DNA of 64,000 nt from Chaetorhynchus papuensis. Lineage: Eukaryota > Chordata > Aves > Passeriformes > Rhipiduridae. The position numbers and the translations under genes are program-made. This document shows positions 13,389 through 27,100 of the stretch, piece after piece. The stretch covers positions 496,001 to 560,000 of the forward strand of contig VWYX01000250.1 of NCBI GenBank assembly GCA_013396525.1. The letters run 5' to 3'. The notes under the pieces were generated by a model that saw only the letters and a program-made list of their open reading frames with translations, searched no databases and was not told the DNA's origin. Numbering within the stretch: position 1 is the first letter of the stretch; each line of letters begins with the position of its first letter.

Positions 13389-14710
13389 TTTCTCTCTTTC
13401 TTTGCATTTCTTTTGTTTATTATCCAGCATTTGATAGGGAAACCATACCACACAAAATTCAGGATTTTATTCTCTTGGGCACAACCTCAGGAGTCATCTC
13501 CCTTTGCCTTTAAATAGAAGGCAATTTTCCTCCATCTCTGCTAGCCCAGTTGCCAAGTGCAGTTCTCTTATCATTTATTATTGGTAAGGGAAGCAGTTGA
13601 AGGATTTTTTCTTAATGAGTAGGATCTTCAGGAGGAGAAAACTAGGGATCGAGTCTCCTCAGGTTAGCAGATGAAGACGGGTAGCCAAATCCTTTGAAAG
13701 ATAAAAATAGAGATTTTCAATCTGTATCTTGCTTCAGGCATTACAAGTGCAGAGAAATGTCAAGACCATGTCAGAGAGGCCTTCTGGTATAGACAGTGGT
13801 TTCAGGAAGAAAAGACCATTCCTCACTGTCATTAACTGGAGACATTTTCCACCCTCAACTGGTTGCTTATCTCATTCATTCTGTCACCAGATTGCAGGGA
13901 AGGGATGTTAATGTGGGTGTTAGGGCATGTCTGTATGCTTATGTGTATGCTACTGTACATTTGTAAGCTGCTGGTGAATCAGTGTTTGGCTGTATTAGGA
14001 CAGTAGCATGCCCAGAAGCTTTGTAAGTGGTTTCTGAAAAAGATTTGAAATGCTATTTAGCCCTCAGCCAGAAGTAAATTCCATATGATTTGTCTGATAC
14101 CACAGCATGGGCTCCCTATACCAGGAACTACTTCTGAATTGTCTTTCTTCCTGGTGCACTCCAGGTGCCACCACAGTAGGAATATAACTCAGGGAGTTTC
14201 ACAGGGAGACTGTATCCCACTTACAACCTAATTCAAGATTAATGAAAGAAAGTAACGCCTCCTGCCCAAATGGGAGGACAGAATCACCTGAAAGAGAGCA
14301 AAACCATAGCTCATGCAGGACATTGACAAAGCAGGCTATTGGAGCCAGCCAGGAGGAGGTAATGGAGAAAAGAAAGGTCTGTGACCTTGCTGGGCACAGA
14401 GAGCTCTGAGCTAGCGCTGACCTGAGCAGACAGTCCAGATGGTGTGAAGGTGCAGGTCAGTGCTGCACAGAGATAACCAGCTTGGCTCTGGAAGCTAGTT
14501 CACGTTTTTTTGTGTGGCATCCTACCTGAGCCACCTGTACAGGTCAAGGACTGAGCTAACTTGCTTGGAAACAGCTTAGGTATTTTCACACTGCATTTCA
14601 TAGGTCATAGAGGCAGAAGACTGGAGTTGTACTGGGTACATCTCCACTCACTCCTAGTACAGATAACAGACCTAGCTGTGACCAAGGGCTGATTGCATTA
14701 AGTACCTCTC
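13389..14710. other. Non-coding spacer between two CR1 remnants
   Basis: No gene or element recognised. Around 14,240-14,500 it is GC-richer (CCTCCTGCCCAAATGGGAGG and similar) and might be an unclassified old repeat. Confidence 0.5.
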
Positions 14711-14865
14711 TGCCCAGAGAGGCTGAGTCTCCCTCACTGGGGATACTCAAAACCAGTCTGGATTCAATTCCATGCCATGTGCTCTAGCATGCCTGTACTT
14801 AAGCAGGGAGGTTGAGCCTGATGACCCACTGTTGCCCCTTCCAACCTGACCCACCCTGTGATTTG
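14711..14865 (+). mobile_element. CR1 LINE 3' end fragment, sense
   Basis: The segment follows the CR1 3' UTR: TGCCCAGAGAGGCTGAGTCTCC, GGGGATACTCAAAACCAG, a TGCTCTAGCATGCCTGTACTTAAGCAGGGAGGTTGAGCCTGATGACC-like core, then CCTTCCAACCTGACCCACCCTGTGATTTG. Wording such as GAGTCTCC...TACTCAAAACC suggests an older subfamily than the copies near 37 and 41 kb. Heavily 5' truncated, non-coding. Confidence 0.82.
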
Positions 14866-17227
14866 AAAAGACAAGATTTTTGGGGTTTTGTTGTTGTTGT
14901 TTTATTTTAAGTAAAAAAAAAATTCTGAATTTGGGATTTCACTTTAATGATAAATTTAATTTCATGTATATTTTGAAGCCTTCTGCTCTTGAATATCACT
15001 CTGATGTTAAAAAAAATCCTTTTACATTGACCATTCTTCCTAAAGGGCCATATGGCAGTTTGTAGGAAAAGGGGAATGAATTTTAGGGTAAGTTAGCTGC
15101 GTAGTAGAGTTGTAATCACAGGAATCCTGTCAGCTCTAGTGTTATGACCCTTGATTAATCTTTGTAGCAGAAAGAAAATAAGTACTAATGAGTTTGTTTA
15201 TTAGCATTTATATAGTTTTATAGTTGCACTTAATTCTTAGAATGTTAATTGCTATCGGTGATTAATCCCTCTCATGCTGAAAAGTTCTCACTGGCGGCTA
15301 TGTCTTTAAGACTTTGTGTTGATTCACATGTAATTTAAGTTGACAAGGACTCCAGCAGCATAAAAGGGAACAAAGAGCTTAGTTTCAGTGTCTAATTGAG
15401 TTGTGGCTTCTGTATGGCTGATGCAGGACTGACTGGATGTACTTTGATGGTAATATTAAATCTCACCACTCCCTGAGTGAGGATTGAAGTAATTAGCAGG
15501 GCTTAGTGCCAGTAGGCAACGCAATCCACCATGATCGAACCTAATTCAAGATTTATGGAGTGAGAATTTCAGTTATTTCTGGATTTTTAGACTACTAATT
15601 TTTCTGTTCTGAAGGCATTCTCACAACCTGTTTATTTTTGTGTATGTCTTCTATTTAATATATGCAGTTTCTAGTGGGATTCCTAGCTGAGACCTCTGGA
15701 AGCTTTTCTGTTGCAATTTGAAGAGGAACTCCAAAGTTCCAGTTATCTGTTCATTTGAATGGATGCTGTGATTTTCAGTTCTCTTCCATGATGGCAAGGA
15801 AAAGCAGACACAGCAACACCCATTCTTGGACAGATTTTTTTCTCCCCCTCATTATTCCCTATTATGGTGTATGTTCTGTAATTTTTAACAGTGGTTTACA
15901 AGTACTTCCCATAGCTGCCAGAGCTAGTAGGAATGACTGGGCAGAGCCCCTTGGCTAAACTGCAGGTCAGAAAGATTTATGTGCACTGAAGTCTATACTG
16001 GAGCCCGTAGAGTGCTGACTCTGCCCTAGCAGAAGGGTGGCACTGCTCAGTTCAGCTTAGAGGCATCCAGAATTCCTGCTCTAGGGGAACTCTGAAATTC
16101 ATGTGTCAACCAAATGAAGATGTGAAATTTTGCAGTTTCCCACTAAAATGTTTTTGCACAGCAAAAAATGGAAACGACAAGAAACTTTCATCCAGGCACT
16201 TTGTTTTGTCATTTGTAATACAATTATATAGATTAATATAATAAAGAAGGCTTTGATTTTTACCAAAGGTCAAAAGAAATTGAAATTATGCCTTTACACT
16301 TCTTAAAATCATACTGCTTGTTCATTTTCTTTGTTGAAAGCATGAATGAAGTCAATACATTTAATAAAACTTTTTTATTTTGTTGAAGCACTAAAACCAT
16401 AAGGACTATATCCTGAAAAGGATGAAGATGGAAAGCTTTGCTTGAATGTCTCTGTGGTCAGAGAAGGAAAATAAAGGCAGCATTTTACCCATTTATTTGT
16501 GAGTTACTTTCCTAGTAGCCACAAATTATTTTCCTTCCACATACTCATATAGGTAACTACTCAAACATACAAGTAAAAGTGACTGTATGGAAGTCAATGT
16601 GCATATCTTTCATGGATATTAAAGGAATTTCCATCATACACGGGTTTGGGATTGTTCGTGTGATAATCTTCCCACCAGTCAGATGTGCACGTGCATTGCT
16701 GGGCAATTTTCAGACGTGAGACAGCAGCAGGTTTAGGCTTTGTACTAGTCCATGGGAAATATTCCTTTGGCTCATCTTTGAGAGCTTGTCTCGATGCAGA
16801 GTTATTTGCTTAGAGTCCAATATCTAAATTGTGAAAGATGCTTCAGGCCAGGACATCCTTATGTGTAAAGTGCAAAAGCTTTTATTTATTTAGCATGAGA
16901 CAGTGTTAATAGCATTTAGCTCAGAACATGAAGGGAGTGGAAAAGACTGCAGGGAATCCATACAGTTGTGTGCTGCTCTCCAGAGGAATGCCCCTGTCTT
17001 CCCTCTTTAAAGAGTTGAAGTGTACATCCCGTTATTTGGTTGACCAGCTAGGATTTTTGATGTGGAACAGCTCAGCAGGAGCTCAGTGTGAGGCTCTGGC
17101 TTGGATTAGCTCACACAGAGCTGGTATAGGAATAGCCTGATGAGAATTTGTCAGGACTGTAGCAATTTGGAAAAGTTTTCTTTGAAATAAAATATCCCTA
17201 TTAGAAAAGAAAAAAAAAAAAAATGCA

Positions 17228-17259
17228 AGTCCAAGATGAATTTTCCAGTCCAAGATGAA
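17228..17259. repeat. Short direct repeat after a poly-A run
   Basis: AGTCCAAGATGAA occurs at 17,228 and again at 17,247 (19-bp period), just downstream of a 14-A run (17,210-17,223). Confidence 0.6.
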
Positions 17260-20200
17260 GAGAAAAACCTGCGCATTAAGGTAGAAATTTCATTTCATTT
17301 TGGTTGGTCCAAATCATGCAGAGCAAGCTGTGAACACTGGTCTGCAGCACTCAGGCTGAGTATCCTATTCACCAGTTATCCTGGGGATTTTCCTTCTTTT
17401 TCTTTTACTAAAAGTTTCAGTTTTTCAAAATTCATATGACCAGAGAGCATGCCCTACCTTCTCTGCTGCCGCCACCTGAAGGCATTTGGTCTCTCCCACC
17501 CAGCAGACTGCAAATCCTGGTCCCTTTCTGAAATGTGTTAATTAATTACAGGGAGTTTGTACTCGATTATGGAGCCAATGACCCAGATCACCTGACGTGA
17601 CTTTTGCCTTCAATCTTAGGATCACTTATGCCACAACTATGATTCCCTCAAAAGCTAGTGCAAAGGGAAAACTGCTTCCAAAGAATGGTTAAACAGAACC
17701 AGTTACCACCAAGGGAGCCTCTTTCTATTACCACAGAGAAAGCCTGGGCTTTGACTTTAAATGAGAGTGCTAACTTTTGATATCAAAATCTAAATGAGTT
17801 CTCTACCAAACCAAGCTTTCCCAAGAGTGGTGAAACCTTTGAAAAAAGCAGAGAAATGTGTTGCAGGACAAGTAAGTAGCACATTAATTTAAGTTAAGTC
17901 TGGAGATCAAGTTAGCTGATTTAATCCTCCTTCTGAGTAGTTGGTGTGTATACTAAGCATAGTAATCTATTAAATAGCCTTGTTACATGACTAGAGATGG
18001 GAGTTTGGGAGCTGATTTATAGATGCTCATCAGGCAAAATGTTGAAATTAACATAAGGCGTCAATAAGGGCTTGTAGAGGATTTGCCAACTAACATTTCC
18101 AACATAGTGTACAGAGCACTGCAGCATTTAAATCTTAGCCCCATGATTTGAGAGCCTTCTGACTGAGATGCAGCCCTCCTTCTCAGCTGTTGCCTTCCCT
18201 GAGGCTAGGTGGGAAGAAAAATTGAAGAAAAATATGGATGTATATAAGATCCAATACTGAATTTTCTCCAAATATTTATTTAAAAAATATTTTTAAATTA
18301 TTTTGTCCTCATTCTGTCATTTCCAGCCTGTGGCTTGTACAGAATTGTAATTGATTTAAATACTACTTTTAAAAAATCTTACATTGAATTGTAGAAAGTT
18401 AAATTATGAAGAAATCTTTGATAGTTTTTCATATCTAATGAACAGATGATATATTTAAAAACAGTGTTTTTATTAAATGGTTTTTGCATTAATGCTTTTT
18501 TGTAATGAACTAAGATTATTTTTTAAGAAGCCCAAACCTGAAATATTGTCTTGATTCTCTTTATTGTTAGTCAGAAAAAAAGATCACCAGCATATATCTC
18601 AGATGACTTTAGCAGTGTTGGCCCACTGCTAGCTCTTAATAACATTCTTGGCTAACAGTATGAGGCAGTTCTGCAATCCCTTCTAAGATAAAAAGAACAA
18701 AAGATCCTTAGTTATCTCTGTCTCATTCCTGCAGATTTACATCCTTATGTAGAATTTCAGCATTTAGCTGGAATGTGCCTTTGTGCCTCTGTGTGTAAAA
18801 TAAGATGAACAAATCACACACTGTGTCTCAGCTCTGCTTCCTGCTTTTCCCTGGCTCCAGCATCCCTACAAACCCATGTATGAGAGGCGTCATCTTGCGT
18901 TTGTGTTGTGTGGATGTAATTAGTGCACTGAACTATGAAAGGCTGGGAGCTCATTTAAAATTAATTCTATCAAAATAGCATTTCACTGGAGTGAGGAGAT
19001 GGATTATTATATCTCGAAAAATCTTTAGCTGAAGTAAAAGAAAAAAAAATATTTCTAGCTGCATTCTTTCACTACAAAATGCTACACCTTTCATTGACAC
19101 AGACTGTTAATTTAAACAGAACCACAAACTTTAAGGTTTTATTCATCATGTCCTAGAGACATTGGTCTGCATCCTGAACACACTGAAATCAGTGCTAGAA
19201 GTCCCACTGTGAAGTATGCTTTGAAGAAATAATAAATAGCCATGCTCATGGTGGATAAAAACATCTCTATGTAATGAACCACCCCAAGGACTAATGGGAT
19301 TTCAATGGGATTGACTTGCTATACCAGCTTTATACTGTCCTTTTCATGGGATGTGTGGTTTATTAATACATATATGTGGGGTCTGGCGTTCAAAAAATCA
19401 GGACCTGCAACTGGATCCTGTAAAATCAGCTTCAGCTTCTCTAGTGTGGCTTTCTACCCAGCCATATAGCATACAGCAAGAGCTGCTGGGTGCTGCAGAC
19501 TCTTGAAAACCTGGTCTTAGTTGTGGGAGAACTTGGAAAAAAGATCTGTTTGCAGAAGAGAAATACAAGAGGCTGAGTAATCTCTGCTGAAGTTCACGAG
19601 AACTGCTCCTTTGCAGACCAAGGGTGGCGGAGCTCTAAGTGCGCACTCATTCCATTCACATGAACATTACAGCAGCAGCCCATTTCTGTCTGTCCCAGCG
19701 TGGCAACTGGGAGAACCACCTGAAATGTTTCAATATTCCTGGTGTCTCATTGTTTTTACAGACAAGGGTGAAAGAGTCTTTGTTTTTCTACTTTATCTGC
19801 GGGCAAAACCAGCAGGTGTATTTCAAAGTTGAACGATCATTCTATCATGTTTTTTCTGGTGTCTGTTTCTTTGACAGCTCCCATCTCCTAAATGGATCTG
19901 TGCTATCCATCACAGCCTTGCAGAGATGGGTGAGCGGTTCCATTATTTATTTGCCTCATTTTTACATGGTACTATGGAAATGAGTAAGGGTTTTTTTTTT
20001 TTGAACCTGCCTAGTCCTTAAACAAAATGGAAGCTGGGAATAAAAAGAGGGATAAGAGAGATTACTTCTTGCTCTGGAAAAGTATGCTCCCTGGAGGCAC
20101 TGCCAACAGTCTGATCTTGCCAGATACTCACTCCCTTCATCGTGAGAAACTCTGTTTCTCGACACTTCAATAAGGTCTGAAGGTATAAAGAGTTTGCAGT

Positions 20201-23200
20201 ATCAAACCTAGAGTACCTATCAACTTGTACTTATTTGCCACTTTTCCCCCATTTCTCAGCCTTAATTTATAAGCCTGGAAATTTATTTTGTAAGAGAAAA
20301 ACCACAAATAAGTTAAATATAGGGATTGATGTTTATTCTTTCCCGCTGTGCCAACCTCTTTTTCTTGCTTCTGTCAGACATTTTTGGGAGAGCTAAGCCT
20401 TTGTGCAAAGGTTTGTGCTCTTTCTGCACCTGCTGCTGGCATTTTCTGACCTTAAGTTCATGTGACTTTTCAGTGCCATAAGCAGTTCTCAGAAACATAA
20501 TTTGAAGGTATCAAGTGGGCTCATCTGACAGGGTGCCAGTGCAGCAGCCTGGGTGTAGTGTTGGACCACGGTCAGGGACCAAGATCCAAATGTGTAACAG
20601 GGAAAAAACCAGTCTCTTGGGTAGGTGCACCATCTTCACTTTGAAGTCACTCTTTGCTTGGAATTTTTGAAATTCAAGTGTTGAAGTAAAAACTCAAACA
20701 GCGTAGAACAAAGAGTCTGATGTGGTCCTGCCCTTTCTCCTGCACCAACTTTCTGACTGAATTTTCGGCTGTACTGTAGATTTTCTCTTCTTACTGAAGT
20801 CTCTTAAGCTATACTTGGATTTAGCACTGTTTAACACAAGTGCTTCCTCCTAAGTTAACTCCTAGAATCATGCATTTACTGCAAAAAGATTAAGACTATA
20901 TTATAATAGTGTTAAAGTAATAAGAGGAGCATTTTGCCCAGAGGCTTTTGTTCACTCTGAGCTCTCCATCTGCAGACGTAACAAGACCCCTTTTGAACTA
21001 TCACTCTGAAAAATCGGTCAGATCCACCCTTAAGAGGGAATTGTGATTCTCCACAACTTTAGTTACTGACAAGGAGGATTAGGAATTCTTCTCATTACAT
21101 TTGTAGCCACCAGTTTAATAAATATTTTATTACATAACTATACATTTGTCATATACATTATTTTGGTTTCTACTATAGTAATTTATTGTATTCTGTGTTT
21201 AAGAGATTCATTTACATTCTTTGAATTCTGAGGGTTTTCAGGCAAGTTATCTTTGCGTTTCTGCTGATTTGCTGTCATGCCAGCAGAACAACAAGATGCT
21301 CTTTATTTGACTTCCAGTCTTCAAAGCAATCACCATCCCTTTATAGGTTTGCCTTCCTTTTCTCAACGATTTAGAAAATTCTGGTAGTGGCATACAGTAA
21401 TGTTAGTGGGTTTCTTGCTTTGGTTTCTAAAAGAGATGAAATCTCTTTGAGAAGCAAATTATAGTTATTCATGTTCTCCAAGTCTATGAAACTGTGGCAT
21501 TTCTGGAGAGTGAGTATAACATTAACTGCTTTAGATTTTGCCAATAAACCTAATTTTGACTAAATTACGTATGGCATTCTGCATCTCCCTGCCATGCTTA
21601 CGGTTTCATGTTCTGAAATGAGGAAACTTATTTTTCTTAGAACTACAGTAAGCTACGGTACTGGTCTACCAGTGACAGATAACTGATGGCCTCTCCTGCA
21701 TTCTTTTAAACAAAGTCCTTTGAATAAAACCTCACACAACTGGATTCAAACCCATCCCCCCTTAGTTTGCATTCCAGCTCTTCGAGTAGTTTCAGCATAC
21801 TATTATATTTCAGCATACTTATTCAGAACATTTTATGTTAGCTCTTTACTTGTAACTTTATTACTAACACCAAGAAATAGTTTACCTTCTAAACTTTATA
21901 CAGTGTTACAAAATTTTTGAGCAACTACATTTTCATGATCCCTAGAAATTACAGTTTTTTAATGTTAAGATCAAAGATATTTCATCTGGGGAGAAAAAGG
22001 CCAATTACGTTAGAAAATCTAGCTATTATCCAAAAGAAACAACACACTTCTAATTTTAAATTCATTTTGATCTGTCTTTTATTGAGACCAGCCCTATGTT
22101 CAAATCACTGACAATGACTGCCAAATTTTAACAGGGACAAGAGTCACGGGATGCACTGAATGGGAGGAAGAAGGTGGGTGGGAAGGAGGGAAGATTACAG
22201 GACCCACGTGTCCTGTGATTCCACTGCTCAGACAAGCTGGGTTAGGTGTGCAGTTGCTTTTAGGGGGATGCCAGTGCCAGCAGCAGATGCAGCCTCGCTT
22301 CCTTTGCTGCTGGGGTCTGCACTGCCTGCACAGCTGTGCCCAGCACAGCCAGCGTGGCAGGACTGGTGACCATCAGCTGCTCTTGAGCTGCCTCAGTGTG
22401 GCTACTCGGTGTCTGTAGGTTGAACCTTGCTGTTGACACCATGCAGAGAGGTGTATTTTTCCCAGCTTTAGTAAAGCAGCTATCCTTGATCTGTTCACAG
22501 CCTTAGAGGGGATTCCCATCATATCCTGGGTCAGGGACTGGCAGCAATACTGATAATAGTCATTATGGGCAGGATTAAAGGCCAGTGTGTGCCCCCCTCT
22601 GTCTCTCCTGTCTACTGTCTCCCAAACCATAGATGAAATTCTAGGTTAGGGGAGGGCATCATATTGCTTCCACTCAGAAAGAGAGATTACAGAGAATCAC
22701 ACTTTCAACCAAAAATATACCCTATTACAGTCAGCCCAGGCTGTCTGTGGAGACACAGGGAAGGTGTGGTGGGGGAAACGCACAGCAGCAACTGAGAGTG
22801 TCGGCTGTGTCTGCAAAGTAGGTTGGCTGTACTCAGAGAGAGGCAGCACTCTCTGCTTGATCTGCTGCCAGAAACTGCTGAAAACACTCAAGTGGCTCAG
22901 AAGCATCAGTAGATCTGGCCCATGCACTCAGATCAGCTAATCCTAGGAGATGTCATTCCAATCCCCTAAATCAGCTTGAGCCATGGTAGAAATGAACTGC
23001 GGCTTGGTGGTTGTCACACCAGAGGACTGACACCCCCTTCATCCCTCTTACACCAGCCCTTGACCTGGCCCTCCTGTTGTGCAGCTGCACAGGGAATCAG
23101 CCTTGTGAACTGACCTGAAAGGAAAAATTTACTTTTTGGGCTTTATTTTTTTCCTTTCCAGCCAGATCCATGCGCAGCCCTCCTGGCTGCTCAGGTACAT

Positions 23201-23768
23201 GAGCACTTGTGAAAATACAGCAGGGTGGGTGGGTGCACCAGGAAGCTAAATTTGGTGTTGCTGAATGCAAACCATTTTCTGAGTGAACCTGGCCCATTAG
23301 CTAGAAAATAAATGATAGTGTGGCAGATCCTCTTGGGATCAGAGAGAATACTTAGTTTTTTTAATGCAAAAGTCTTCTCTGAATATGCCAAGCTGTCCCA
23401 CTCTTGTGCCTTATTGAAAAAACCTCTATGCTGCCTTTTAACACTAGTTTCTGTTTTATCCTTTCTCTGAGCTTCACATACATTTTTGAAATATCCCACA
23501 ATCTGGTTGCCATTCACAGTTTGGTCTTCACTGTTGAGAAGTGATATTCAATAATCACCCAGCATCAATGGATAACAGTGTGCTACAGCTAGAGCAGATC
23601 AAAGCTTTGGCCTTCTCCTTCTGTGATTTTTAAAATAATTGGCATTCCTAGAACAGTATTATAATCTGCAAAATGTATCATTTCTTTAAATAAAAAGCCT
23701 CTTAGATAATGTCCAGCTTCCTGAATAACCTCACAAAAAATACAGTACAGTGGGAGAAAAGTTATATC

Positions 23769-23783
23769 AAAAAAAAAAAAAAA
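23769..23783. repeat. Poly-A run (15)
   Basis: Fifteen As. No recognisable retrocopy precedes it. Confidence 0.8.
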
Positions 23784-23895
23784 CAACTGAAAGTTAAAGC
23801 TGTTCATTTTATCATGGAAAACACTTCACAGCTCTGGGATATTTACAGTAGTCAAACATTATCTGAGGTATCTGTATTCAGGGTACATGGTGGCA

Positions 23896-24141
23896 TGTCC
23901 TGTGAAGACAGGCTGAGCGAGTTGGGTTTGTTCAGTGTGGAGAAGAAAAGGCTCCAGGGAGACCTTCGAGCACCTTCCAGCACCTAAAGAGGCTACGAGA
24001 GGGCAGGAGATGGACTTTTGATGAGGCCATGTAGTGATGGGACAATGGTTTTGAACTGACAGAGAGCAGGTTTAGATTGGATATCAGGAAGAAATTCTTT
24101 GCTATTGGGGTGGGATAGTGGCACAGATTTCCCAGAGAAGT
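23896..24141 (+). mobile_element. CR1 LINE fragment, sense, truncated at both ends
   Basis: Starts in the CR1 ORF2 C-terminal region: TGTGAAGACAGGCTGAGCGAG, which translates as EDRLSELGLFSVEKKRLQGDL. It continues through GGATATCAGGAAGAAATTCTTTGCT near 24,080 and stops at the CCCAGAGAAG block, lacking the final ~150 bp. Degenerate; no functional reverse transcriptase. Confidence 0.88.
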
Positions 24142-27100
24142 TTCTAGTGCAAACTGGCCATGCAGACAAGGGAGGTTTGGCTCCCAAATCTAAGTGGCTG
24201 GGTGAGGTAGAGCCTGGCAGAGGCGTTCATTAGAGGGGACAGCACTGCCCCAGCACAGCTCTGTTCTGGAGATCTCTGCACTGACATAATTATATTACTT
24301 CTCATTCTGATTTAGCTCAAGGGTTGCTAACTCAGCATCTCTATACTGTCCATTACAGACCTGACCTCCCCCCGATCTCCTGGAATTGTGGTTTTTTGCA
24401 GTATCACTAGGGAAAAAAATTTTTTTTTGAAACTGTGTGACTGTTGCTGGTAGTGCAGCACTTAACATAATGCCTTCCTTGGCTGGGAATCTCAAGTGAG
24501 CAGAATCTGAATGTGGAGGGAGGCAGAGGGAAGATGCCGAAATCTTTCATCTCTTTTCCAGTCTCTAAAAACAAAGGACAAAAAGAGAACAAAACGTATT
24601 CAGTAAAAGGAAAACCAGTGAAATGAAGTACTGAGTGACCACTCTGAGCAAAATATTTTTCCTTCCATCCCCTCAAAAAGTGTGGAAATAAAGCATGGTG
24701 TAGAAAGGAATCCAGGAGGACTGAGGGAAGAGGTGGAAATTCCCAGTTTAGTGTATAATTATCTTGTGGGTTCCTCCTGGCATATAGGGAGTCTATGGCT
24801 CTCCCAGGTGAGCTTCTTACCTGCAGCTTCCCCAGCTCCCTGCAGCAGCCCTGCAGTCAGGCAGAAAAGTTCGTCTATAAGACTTTTATAGGTCACCTGG
24901 TGCTTGGACTGCTGCATCCAAACGACCTTCATGCTGATGGAGAGAAATAAACGTAGGGAGATTCTGCAAGAAAGAGTAAAAGGAAATGGCCTATGCTTGG
25001 GACCTCATCATCATCCATTTGCAGGAAGGACGGCAATTTGGGGGCAGGCATACCCTAAAAAGATAGGACATTGACCACAAGTAGGAAACAGAGATAAGTT
25101 TAGATAAAATCCAAGGATACATAAAAGGAAACAGACAAGCAAAAATTATATCTGTTCCTAAAGGAGAGCTAAAAATTAAAGGGAAAATTGTACTGTGGAA
25201 GAGCGCCCTAAGAGGTATAATCCATACTTTGTCATTAAATGCACTGGAAAGTCATATAATCATGTTAGATAAATAAGGTGTATTGAGCAGTAACATAAGA
25301 ATCATCTGCTTTGGACTGAAATGGATGGAGTTCCATAACTAAACCGAAAATTTTAGTATTGTTACAGTACCCCCACTCACCTGCTGCTTGTATTTTCTAC
25401 CTTGGGTATCTGCTGCAGGCCTGCTGCCCCTGAGTTTGCAGGGTTGGAGCTGGATGGACCTTCTGGTAAAGGCAGCACAGCTCTCTTCTGATTATGACTT
25501 TGTGGGATTTCAGAAATGACTAATGAGAAAAAATACAGATCATGGACTACATTCCAAAGGAAACTATGTATCACTGGTCCTTCCTAAAATGTACTCAGGC
25601 TGCAGGAGTACAAAACCTATCAATTATGAATGAATAGATTGCAGTTCCATTATTTACTGTAAAAAATGTGCTCTGTAAGTATGCATAAAATGGCAATAAA
25701 TAAAGGAAGCCTGGGGAAAGGCAATCCCCAAGCTAAAAGGAATATAAAGGAGCTGGCAACAGAGAAGGTACTTCCCTGGATAATTTTAACAAGAGACTGG
25801 ACATCCTTTTTTATTGCACCCTGAGGAGATTGACCAAGTCACTTCTGTGAGACAGGGTAACTAATTTGGTAGTCATTTTCCACTTCAGATCCTCACAATT
25901 CTATTAAACCAGGGTTGAAATGGTTACCTTTAGGGGATATGACGATGGATGAAATGCCTCCTGTGATGTGTGCTCCTCCCTGATAAGACTCCTGGCATGT
26001 GATTTCCTGGGGAGGTCACAATTGGCACATTAAGGTAGATTAGGTATGAAGAGCATACAAACAGTGTTGACAATTGCTTTTAGGAATAAGGCTACAGTAA
26101 AACATTTATGTCACTATTAGGTAGAGATTACCCACAGGCAGCACAGCAGAAATGAGCCTACAGGGAGATCTTAATCAAAGAGGTGGCCCAAATCTTGTGA
26201 CTGAATTTGTAGTCAAAATAGTTGGGAAGCCAAGAGGTCTCTGTATTATCTGCTGGCAAACTGGCTGGTCAAGACTGGCATTGAAAGAAAAGCAAAGACA
26301 CCTGGAGGGATATAAATAAGAACAGGATTTGAAGGAGACAAATGTAATGAGTTAAGGGAGAAACTTGAGGGAATGGGTGGCATAATTAAAGCAATAAGGA
26401 AAAAAAGGTGTTACTAGCAAATGCATTTCTCAGACCTAGAGGATAAAATATGGGGTCAGAGAAGAGGATGCTGCAGCAGTCGGGAGTTCACATAGAAATT
26501 TAACTAAAAATAGGTAAAGACAGCAAATTTCAGTAAGTCTAGGAAGTCAGGTAAAATGACTTTCAAAGAAAGATCAATTACAAGCTCTCTTTAAAATGAT
26601 GGAATAATATGTCCCAGAATTTTTACTTGAAAATTGTATTGCAGCATTATTCTGAAAAATATTTGGAGTCTGGAATTCTGATTACCATTATCACACCTAT
26701 CTACTGAGATGAAGTAAGTTTGGGCAGACATGGAAGAAGAAATGCACTCAATGATGTTTACAGAGACTGAGGAAGATTGAGGGATATTCAGCGGTAATTT
26801 TAGTAAATACAGAGATTCAAATGGAGCTTTGGTTAAATAATCTGAACTGAAACTCTATACTGCTATTTTATTCCTAAGATGTGGAAAGGTAGGGCTATTT
26901 GTTTTCCCATAAGAACTATGAGCCTATTTTCCTAGTATTCAGCTTTAGAATTATAATAACACAAAAATGTGACTTTTAATGTACCAGCATAGCTTTTCCT
27001 TATGATTCTCAGGATTCTATTAGTTCTGTTCCAGGGCAAGAGTAAGAGAAAAGCTGATGAGTTGATGGCATAATGCACTATCTCTACCAGATTGTCATAG

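Larger units (their letters stand above)
14866..23895. other. Non-coding, mostly featureless
   Basis: AT-rich intron-like sequence. 22,150-22,640 is GC-richer with overlapping ORFs on both strands (60-85 codons), none recognisable. A 12-T run lies at 19,991-20,002. A TGACGTGA half-CRE-like site occurs near 17,594. No gene seen. Confidence 0.55.
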
